From: Nitrospira sp.
Lineage (GTDB): Bacteria > Nitrospirota > Nitrospiria > Nitrospirales > Nitrospiraceae
Reading direction: 5' to 3'
NCBI GenBank assembly: GCA_037045225.1
Contig: JBAOHZ010000009.1
Coordinates: 3,706,001-3,770,000, forward strand
Length of the DNA stretch: 64,000 bases
Positions 57,666 to 64,000 of the stretch are shown here, piece after piece (positions within the stretch are counted from its first letter, which is position 1; every line of letters starts with the position of its first letter). Below the pieces are notes generated by a model, which was not told the origin of the DNA, ran no database searches, and saw only the letters and a list, made by a program, of their open reading frames with translations. The position numbers were made by a program, and so were the translations under genes.

Positions 57666-58697
57666 ATGACGTACGAAACCACCCGCGTCTCATTGGTCGT
57701 GGTGTTGTTGTTGGCCATGGGTGGATGCCTTCCGTCTCTTGAAGTCGCGCCTCGGGCACAAGCGGATGCCTTGGTGTCTCGATGCCCCCTCCCTCGACCA
57801 TTGCAAGCCGCTATTCCGCCTGCAAAGGTTCATTCAGAGCTGGTGGCAGCCGCGTCGTCTCCCGAAGTGATGACACTCACGTCAACCGCCGTGCGGTTCT
57901 CTCCCGACGCGCAGCGTACGGCGGGTCAAATCGGCATCCTGGAGTTATTGAGTACGCTGCAGTCCTTGGAACCAGATCAGCGCGGGGACGAACTGGTGCT
58001 CCCTCTGCTCTCTGCGCGCCAGGAAATCAGCCGACGCATTGCAATCGCCGTCTCCGATGTGAGGCGGCTCATGGCGGCCATCGATTGCGAAGCGTCTCGT
58101 AGCGACCATGTGGCGTATGCGATCGGTGAAGCGCACCAAAGCGTATCAGAAAAGGCTCTCTTCGCCGTGTTTGCCTCCGATATTTTTATCGGGATCATCC
58201 CAGGCGCGCTCCTACTGGCTGGTCATGATATTGCGGCAGAGGCCAATGAAGTCTTTGGAGGAGTGATCGCGACAGGGTTTGGAAGTGTCGATGCCATCGT
58301 CCATATCGATCAAGAATTTCGACATCCGGATAACTTTTTGTGGGAACTCTGGGATGGGCCTTCGGACCCTCAACTCTTCCCTCTCTCGGTGTGGCGCTAT
58401 CTGAACAGTCCGTCGGAAGAAGATGCGACACGCACGGTACGTGACGCGCTCAAGCAACGATGGGAGACGGAAGGCCGATGGGGTGGAAAAAGTGGAGAAG
58501 AGTCTCACCTGCATACCTTGTTGATCGGGGCGGGGGGACCGTACGGGGAGAAAGAGCTACGGCTACGGGCAGAGATGCTCACCCAATTGCGGGCCGAAGT
58601 GCTTCAGTTCGGTCAAAACCTTCATCGTTTGAAATATGAGGCCGTGTCGTGGCTCGATCAGCTCACACTGAACTCGGGAACCATCGGCAAGACCTAG
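57666..58697 (+). CDS. Lipoprotein-like protein, paralog 2
   Basis: 343 residues, lipoprotein signal (VSLVVVLLLAMGGC, lipobox MGGC). Same order of motifs as paralog 1: MAAIDCEASRSDHVAYAIGEA, hydrophobic IFIGIIPGALLLAG, FPLSVWRYLN, and a final helical LRAEMLTQLRAEVLQFGQNLHRL. Tandem duplication inside the smallest element. Function unknown. Confidence 0.6.
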   Translation: MTYETTRVSLVVVLLLAMGGCLPSLEVAPRAQADALVSRCPLPRPLQAAIPPAKVHSELVAAASSPEVMTLTSTAVRFSPDAQRTAGQIGILELLSTLQSLEPDQRGDELVLPLLSARQEISRRIAIAVSDVRRLMAAIDCEASRSDHVAYAIGEAHQSVSEKALFAVFASDIFIGIIPGALLLAGHDIAAEANEVFGGVIATGFGSVDAIVHIDQEFRHPDNFLWELWDGPSDPQLFPLSVWRYLNSPSEEDATRTVRDALKQRWETEGRWGGKSGEESHLHTLLIGAGGPYGEKELRLRAEMLTQLRAEVLQFGQNLHRLKYEAVSWLDQLTLNSGTIGKT

Positions 58698-58964
58698 CCC
58701 GCATTATTCTTGAGCATTTCTGCTGCAATTGCCGATTCACTGCTACGATGGTCCTTCGGCCGTCCGGCTCGCCACGTGACTCGGCGCTTTCGCGACGAAC
58801 CGTCATGAGTAACGCGGGCTACACCATGTTCGCTCGTGCATCGGAATGGCCCTTAAGGCTTGGCCATGTGGTTGAGAAGCTGGGTGCGAATCACACAGCG
58901 TATGCTCGTGGGCCATTCAGACGGACATCTGCCTCAGCGCGCCATTTTAGGGAAAACACATCCC

Positions 58965-58988
58965 CCTCCTGATTTCACTCCCGGTTGA
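58965..58988 (+). repeat. Arm-type repeats, element II right end
   Basis: CCTCCTGATTTC (degenerate) and ACTCCCGGTTGA, 12-base period, about 140 bases before the last att, matching the layout at the right end of element I. Confidence 0.5.
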
Positions 58989-59126
58989 CGCCTCATTCTG
59001 GTTTCGATTACCCCTGCGCATTCATCACGCGTAGGAGGAACTCCTGAGACATTTTCCCCTTGTTCTAGGCCAATGTAGTAGCTATCCTGCGCACGTTCGT
59101 CCTTAATAACATCGGTGCCCGAAAGG

Positions 59127-59173
59127 CCTTCTACGCTGAGGGTCGTTGGTTCGATTCCAACCGGGCGCACCAT
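59127..59173 (+). other. tRNA-Arg 3' half (outer right att)
   Basis: From CCTTCTA through the CCA, identical to the tRNA-Arg 3' half but for one change (A to C after the anticodon). It marks the right border of the island stack; chromosomal genes resume 20 bases later. Confidence 0.88.
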
Positions 59174-59192
59174 TGTCCATTCTGCTCCTGAT

Positions 59193-62156
59193 ATGACGCT
59201 GTTACGTCGGTCTCGCATCGCCCTTATCCTGCTCTGTGGCGCCGTTGCCTTTTATGCCATCCTGGGGTTCTTCGTGGCGCCCTATGCCATCAAGACCTAC
59301 GCGATTCCTGCCTTGTCCGAGCGTCTTCGGCATCCTGTGGTGCTGGATGATATCCAGATCAACCCGTTTACCTTTTCGTTGACGCTCACGGCATTCGAGA
59401 TTCGGGAACCTGATCAGACGCCGATGCTCGGATTTCAGGAACTCTTCGTCAATTTCGAAGGGACTTCGCTGGTACGTTCCGCGTACATCTTCGATGAAAT
59501 CCGCCTGACCCTTCCATTTGGCCTTGTGCATATCCAGCCAGACGGGAAATTGAATTTGCTCGAGCTTGTGCCGCCGGCTCACGAGTCGCCGGCAGAGCCT
59601 GCCGCGCCACCACCCGACAGTCACACGGAGAAGGCACCGCTCCCGCCGGTAGAGATCCGCACGCTGAGTATCCGGCAGGGAGTGATCGAGTATCGCGACG
59701 ATTCGACGCGCACACCGGTGACGATCGATGTGGTGCCGATTGAAATCACGCTGCGTAGTTTTGGGACTCGGCGCGGCGGCGAAGACGCCTATGTGTTCTC
59801 GGCTGAGTTCGATGAAGGGGAAAGTGTCACCTGGGAAGGAACGGTCCATTTTGATCCCTTGGAATCAGACGGGCGCGTGTCCCTTTCCAACATCAAGTTG
59901 AAGACCTTTTGGCCCAGTCTTCGCGATCGGTTTCGATTCGATATTCTGAGCGGGGCCGTGGGTATCGACGCGCGATATCATTTCGATCAGAAAAGTGCGC
60001 CGCTGAATCTGCAGGTGACGGACGGCAAATTCGTGTTGTCGGATTTCCGATTGTCGGCAGCAGGCGACCGCGATCCGGTCCTCGTCGTGCCGAGCTTCGT
60101 GCTCGACTCGATTCGCATGGATCTGCCGAAACAGGAAGTCGGTATTGGAACGGTCCGTTTGACGGGCGCTGAAATCCGCACCTGGTTGGCTGAGGACGGG
60201 GCGGTGAATTTTACGTCGCTGTTCGCCCCCGTTGCCCCCTCCCAGGAGAGGCCGGCAGAGCCTAAACGACCGGCGGCGGAGCCGGAGCATCCCTGGTCTG
60301 TGGATGTGCAGGCCATTCAGGTGGAGAAGACGCAGGTGGCCTTTGAGGATCGTCGTCTGAAGACGCCAGTGCAGTTGGCGTTTGACGATCTGCATCTGAC
60401 CGTGCGCGGGCTTCATGTGCCGCTCAAGGGTTCACTGCCGGTGTCGGCCGGTTTCCGGTTCAATCAGCAGGGGACGTTCGAGAGTCAGGGCACGCTACAG
60501 TTGGATCCGCTGTCCACGACGCTGACGATGAAATTAGCGCATATTGGCCTGCGGCCGTTTCAGCCCTATCTTGATCGTACCATGCAGCTTGAGATTCGGG
60601 ACGGGGAGTTAGAATTGGATGGGGAGCTCGCCTATCGCAGTCAACATGATACGGGCCCGATGCTTCGGTATACAGGTCAGGCCGGGTTGAATCGTCTGCA
60701 TGTGGCCGACCGGGCGTCGGACAAGGAATTTCTTGGCTGGACCGCGTTGGGATTGAATAAGGTCGCACTCGATGTGTCGCCGACGGCGGTTAAAATCGGC
60801 GAGATCGTCTGGAGCGATCCATCGATTCGCCTCGTGACGGCTCACGACGGGACCATGAATCTCTCGCGCGTCCTGCAGGCTCCCAAGGATGCGCAGACGC
60901 AGGCATCGCCACCCGCTCCGGCGCCGAAGCCGGCTGAGACGGGCGCTCCCAAGCAGGCTTCGGGGCCTACTCCCATCGAGGTGAATGTCGTCCGACTCTC
61001 CAAGTTGTCCGCCACCTTCGTCGATGAATCGATCACCCCGATCGTCACGACCGGGATTCAAGGCCTCAGCGGCACCATCAAGGGATTGTCCTCCAAGCAG
61101 GTCGCCAAGGCTGAGGTGGCGTTGACCGGGACCGTGGACGAGGTCGCTCCGCTGAAGATTCAGGGGCACATTAATCCGTTGAGCGGGGATATGTTCACAC
61201 GCCTGACCTTGCTGTTTCAGGGGGTGGATTTAACGGCGGTGTCGCCCTACGCGGGTAAGTACGTCGGGTATCCGATCACGAAGGGCAAGCTGTCGCTCAA
61301 TCTGATGTATCAAGTCTCCAAGCAACAATTGATCGGAGAAAACAAGGTGCTGGTCGACCAGCTCACATTCGGCGAGCACACCGACAGTCCGGATGCCACC
61401 AGCCTGCCGGTTCGTCTGGCCGTGGGCTTGTTGAAGGACCGACAAGGCCGGATCGATATCGATATGCCGGTGCGCGGGGACTTGAACGAACCGGATTTTC
61501 ACTACGGACGGGTGGTGCTGAATGCGTTGGGCAATCTGATTACCAAGGCGGCGATCTCTCCGTTCTCGGCGTTGGAGGGACTTGTCGAGGGGAATGGGAA
61601 GGATTTGCAGTTCGTCGAGTTCCAGGCCGGCCGTGAGACCGTGGACAGCGGCGAACAGCGCAAGATTGAATCCGTCGCCAAGGCCTTGCAAGAGCGCCCG
61701 GCGCTCCGAATCGACGTGACGGGCATTGCGGATCCTATCAAGGACCGGGAGGCGCTTGCCCTGCAGCATATTGCGGCCGAGGTGCAGCGCCGGTTTACTC
61801 AGGGCGGGACTAAGAATATGCAAGCCGTGCCGTCGCCTGCACGTGAGTTTGAACTGTTGAGTGATCTCTATGCGGAAAAGTTGGGAAAACAACCGACGAA
61901 ACGTGAAGAACTGCCGGGCGGAAAGGTCGTCGAGCTGGTGCTGACGGCCGACGAACTGCGCCAGCAATTGTTTCCGGCCATGACGGTTGAAGACTCGGAG
62001 TTACGCCTGTTGGCGCAAGCGCGGGCCAAAGTTGTTCGCGAGCAATTGATCCAACAGGGTGGGCTGTCTGAGGAGCGCGTCTTTCTGGTGGAGGCAGAGT
62101 TGGCCCCTTCTGAAGGCACGCAGATTCGAGTGCGGCTGAATTTGACGGGCAGTTGA
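59193..62156 (+). CDS. DUF748/AsmA-like envelope protein
   Basis: 987 residues. N-terminal membrane anchor (IALILLCGAVAFYAILGFFVAPYAI) and a long beta-rich periplasmic part with DUF748 features (LSERLRHPVVLDDIQINPFTFSLTLTAFEIREPD, then LSLNLMYQVSKQQLIGENKVLVDQLTFGEHTDSPDA, then LPVRLAVGLLKDRQGRIDIDMPVRGDLNEPDF). The C-terminal 150 residues have an OmpA-like flavour (ALRIDVTGIADPIKDREAL, RAKVVREQLIQQGGLSEERVF). Members of this superfamily are thought to bridge the two membranes for lipid transport. Starts 20 bases after the tRNA remnant, so its native promoter may have been displaced. Confidence 0.85.
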   Translation: MTLLRRSRIALILLCGAVAFYAILGFFVAPYAIKTYAIPALSERLRHPVVLDDIQINPFTFSLTLTAFEIREPDQTPMLGFQELFVNFEGTSLVRSAYIFDEIRLTLPFGLVHIQPDGKLNLLELVPPAHESPAEPAAPPPDSHTEKAPLPPVEIRTLSIRQGVIEYRDDSTRTPVTIDVVPIEITLRSFGTRRGGEDAYVFSAEFDEGESVTWEGTVHFDPLESDGRVSLSNIKLKTFWPSLRDRFRFDILSGAVGIDARYHFDQKSAPLNLQVTDGKFVLSDFRLSAAGDRDPVLVVPSFVLDSIRMDLPKQEVGIGTVRLTGAEIRTWLAEDGAVNFTSLFAPVAPSQERPAEPKRPAAEPEHPWSVDVQAIQVEKTQVAFEDRRLKTPVQLAFDDLHLTVRGLHVPLKGSLPVSAGFRFNQQGTFESQGTLQLDPLSTTLTMKLAHIGLRPFQPYLDRTMQLEIRDGELELDGELAYRSQHDTGPMLRYTGQAGLNRLHVADRASDKEFLGWTALGLNKVALDVSPTAVKIGEIVWSDPSIRLVTAHDGTMNLSRVLQAPKDAQTQASPPAPAPKPAETGAPKQASGPTPIEVNVVRLSKLSATFVDESITPIVTTGIQGLSGTIKGLSSKQVAKAEVALTGTVDEVAPLKIQGHINPLSGDMFTRLTLLFQGVDLTAVSPYAGKYVGYPITKGKLSLNLMYQVSKQQLIGENKVLVDQLTFGEHTDSPDATSLPVRLAVGLLKDRQGRIDIDMPVRGDLNEPDFHYGRVVLNALGNLITKAAISPFSALEGLVEGNGKDLQFVEFQAGRETVDSGEQRKIESVAKALQERPALRIDVTGIADPIKDREALALQHIAAEVQRRFTQGGTKNMQAVPSPAREFELLSDLYAEKLGKQPTKREELPGGKVVELVLTADELRQQLFPAMTVEDSELRLLAQARAKVVREQLIQQGGLSEERVFLVEAELAPSEGTQIRVRLNLTGS

Positions 62157-62171
62157 TCGCTTGGAAAGCGG

Positions 62172-62540
62172 TCAGGGCTTGGGCTGGTACCGCATTCGCG
62201 TGCCGTGCAGCAAGGAGAGTTCGATTTCACTTGCGCTGAGTTCGATTGGAAAGTAGACGCCGGAAATCTTGGCCGCATTGATGCTGGCTCCTTCGAGCTT
62301 TGCCTTGCGGAAATCGATGCCGCGAAGATCGGCTTGCCGGAAATAACACCCGCTGAGGTCCATCCCATCGGTTTCGAGCCCGCGTAGGTCAAGCCCTCGT
62401 AGATCACATCCGGTCAGGTCGACCAGTTCACCCCCAGCCCGCTTGACGTTGAACTCTTTGATGCACCCTTCGCGGAGCAGGCGGTACATGGGATGGTTGG
62501 AGGTTTTGAGCCCTGCGGCCGGCGGCGGCATGTGTTCCAT
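62172..62540 (-). CDS. Pentapeptide-repeat protein
   Basis: 122 residues behind GAGGAGAGG. About eight A(D/N)LxX-type pentapeptides (DLTGCDLRGLDLRGLETDGMDLSGCYFRQADLRGIDF form a right-handed beta-helix). Too short for a Qnr-like gyrase mimic. Convergent with the DUF748 gene. Confidence 0.75.
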   Translation of the reverse strand: MEHMPPPAAGLKTSNHPMYRLLREGCIKEFNVKRAGGELVDLTGCDLRGLDLRGLETDGMDLSGCYFRQADLRGIDFRKAKLEGASINAAKISGVYFPIELSASEIELSLLHGTRMRYQPKP

Positions 62541-62752
62541 GACCTCTCCTCGAGCAACTGTGCTTCTTATCGGATACGTGAGCAAAAACTTGAGCGGGTG
62601 GCTGACGTGTTCGCTTGCCGTCGGCGTCGATGGGCACTCGGCAGAAGCTTCCCCTTGCACCGGACTCACAGGAAACGGTACTCTTATCAAGTCTTTCTGC
62701 TCTCTTACGCCGTGCCATCATCAGATCTGACCGGACATTGAAGGAGGAAATC

Positions 62753-63388
62753 ATGGGACTACGATTGGGCGACGATGCCCCAAACTTTACAGCTGAAACG
62801 ACTGAAGGGACGATCAATTTCCACGAGTGGCTTGGCGGTGGGTGGGGGATTCTCTTTTCGCACCCTAAGGATTATACCCCAGTCTGTACGACAGAATTAG
62901 GGTACATGGCGAGGATCAAAGGGGAGTTCGATAAGCGTGGGGTGAAGATTCTGGCCATCAGTGTGGATCCCCTGGATTCGCATCGCGGCTGGACCAAGGA
63001 TATCAACGAAACGCAGAACTGCACGGTCAGTTATCCGATTATCGCCGACTCTGAGAAGAAGGTGGCCGATCTCTATGACATGATCCACCCGAACTCGCTG
63101 GATAGTATGACCGTGCGATCCGTGTTCGTAATCGGGCCGGACAAGAAGGTTAAGCTGATGCTCACCTATCCGGCTTCCTGCGGGAGAAATTTTGACGAAT
63201 TGCTGCGCGTGGTCGATTCTCTGCAGCTGACCGCGAAATATAAAGTGGCGACTCCGGTCAACTGGAAGGACGGGCAGGACTGTATCATCACTCCGGCGGT
63301 GAACGATGCCGAAGCGAAGACGCTGTTTCCGAAAGGATTCAAAACGATCAAGCCCTATCTTCGGGTGACTCCGCAGCCGAATAAGTAG
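62753..63388 (+). CDS. 1-Cys peroxiredoxin (Prx6 type)
   Basis: 211 residues behind GAAGGAGG. Peroxidatic Cys45 in HPKDYTPVCTTE, catalytic Thr/Arg surroundings, and the long Prx6-type C-terminal arm with SCGRNFDELLRVVDSLQLTAKYKVATPVNWKDGQDCIITPAV. Reduces peroxides in the cytoplasm. Single-gene transcript closed by the terminator downstream. Confidence 0.92.
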   Translation: MGLRLGDDAPNFTAETTEGTINFHEWLGGGWGILFSHPKDYTPVCTTELGYMARIKGEFDKRGVKILAISVDPLDSHRGWTKDINETQNCTVSYPIIADSEKKVADLYDMIHPNSLDSMTVRSVFVIGPDKKVKLMLTYPASCGRNFDELLRVVDSLQLTAKYKVATPVNWKDGQDCIITPAVNDAEAKTLFPKGFKTIKPYLRVTPQPNK

Positions 63389-63423
63389 CTCGATCCAAGT
63401 AGCTCAATCACAGTACTGATATG

Positions 63424-63462
63424 AAAGGGGGAGGTAGCCGGCAGGCCGCCTCCCCCTTTTTT
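63424..63462 (+). terminator. Rho-independent terminator after peroxiredoxin gene
   Basis: GGGGGAGG (63427-63434) pairs with CCTCCCCC (63449-63456), flanked by AAA/TTT and followed by six T. Confidence 0.85.
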
Positions 63463-63533
63463 GCTTTGCCGTCGATCGCGAGGGGGCAGTGTGTCGGTGG
63501 AGGTCCGGCCTCACGGGGACAACAAGAACCGGA

Positions 63534-64000
63534 TCAGACCAGGAGGAGGCCCGCCTGACGGATGGTGTGCCAGGCGGCGCTCCTGCTGAAGCGATCGAAT
63601 CCGCGCGCGCCGGCGGCCGGAAAGCGTCCACGGATGTCGGCGAGGCGGGGATAGTCGTGATTGTTTCGGCGGGGCGAAGGTGTCGATTCGTGCAGTACGT
63701 GCAGCAGCCATTCAGCGCGAGAGGATGTCAGGCTGATGGTGAAGTCTTCTGTGCGTGTTGGCAGGATGAGTCTGGTTCTGCTGCGCCCCTTGGCGGCAAC
63801 CACTGGTTGGCTGCCGATCCAGACGCAGCGTCGTTCGGCCGTGAGTGCCAGAGAGGAAGACGCGGCCAGGGCCTTCGTCAGCCAGGTGCGTGCGACCCGA
63901 GGCGGCTTGACGGCATGTGAAAACCAGCGAGGTGCCGGAATGTCGAATCCAGCCTGTTCCATATAGTTGAGTAATGCGGCGCGCAGGCCTTCCCCGAGCC
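63534..64000 (-). CDS. C-terminal part of a hypothetical protein (cut by window edge)
   Basis: The frame stays open from the window edge (LGEGLRAALLNYMEQAGFD) to the stop at 63534, so the ATG at 63962 is internal. Features: WFSHAVKPPRVARTWLTKAL, RCVWIGSQPVV, RAEWLLHVLHE, and the end GFDRFSRSAAWHTIRQAGLLLV. No family recognised. At least 155 residues. Confidence 0.6.
   Translation of the reverse strand, partial: LGEGLRAALLNYMEQAGFDIPAPRWFSHAVKPPRVARTWLTKALAASSSLALTAERRCVWIGSQPVVAAKGRSRTRLILPTRTEDFTISLTSSRAEWLLHVLHESTPSPRRNNHDYPRLADIRGRFPAAGARGFDRFSRSAAWHTIRQAGLLLV

Noticed and set aside
58934..59218. Minus frame containing VRPVGIEPTTLS
   Set aside because: This peptide is simply the antisense of the tRNA-Arg 3' half; useful as an att marker, not as a gene.

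Overview
Organism. The window looks like chromosome of a GC-rich Gram-negative bacterium, most likely Nitrospira or a relative (Nitrospirota). This is inferred from the style of the housekeeping proteins (cobalamin-dependent MetH, HemW, a ClpS-like adaptor, DUF3386, DUF5069, DUF748, PqqC-like oxygenase, many small response regulators). No rRNA is present to confirm it.

Layout. (1) 1-24.4 kb is ordinary chromosome. It holds a damaged BrnT/BrnA-type toxin-antitoxin locus and several uncharacterised small proteins, then clpS-like, hemW, an FmdB-type zinc ribbon, response regulators (REC-Cys; TM-REC-HPt; REC-HD-GYP), an FGE-sulfatase protein, a PqqC/CADD-like protein, metH, rph, an XTP/dITP pyrophosphatase and tRNA-Pro(UGG). 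(2) 24.4-59.2 kb is a stack of integrated elements targeting one tRNA-Arg(UCU) gene. The intact tRNA is at 45,522. A 41-bp copy of its 5' half lies at 28,944. Copies of its 3' half lie at 55,793 and 59,127. (3) 59.2-64 kb returns to chromosome: a DUF748/AsmA-like protein, a pentapeptide-repeat protein, a 1-Cys peroxiredoxin and the end of an unknown gene.

The islands. Upstream of tRNA-Arg, a 16.6-kb element carries a DUF1778/GNAT toxin-antitoxin pair, an RHS polymorphic-toxin gene with orphan tip/immunity cassettes, an inovirus-type prophage (HTH, Rep, ssDNA-binding protein, pIII-like, pVI-like, Zot, pVIII-like and several micro-proteins of 24-42 aa), an excisionase and a tyrosine recombinase. 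A decayed relative lies to its left: GNAT tail, RHS orphans, the same downstream tail, an integrase C-terminus, then the tRNA 5' half. Downstream of tRNA-Arg, a 10.2-kb element encodes a second integrase whose last codons are antisense tRNA, an HUH-like replication protein, a secreted four-gene operon ending in a WD40-caspase protein, and DUF4145 and HNH genes. A third, 3.3-kb element keeps only an integrase stub and two paralogous lipoproteins. Tandem 11-12-bp repeats containing CTCCCGGTT lie inside both ends of the two downstream elements and look like integrase arm-binding sites.

The best candidates for something undescribed are the exported WD40-caspase operon (49,362-54,028), the combination of RHS toxin cassettes with an inovirus in one tRNA-bounded element, and the two-sided use of a single tRNA gene by elements that carry opposite halves of it.
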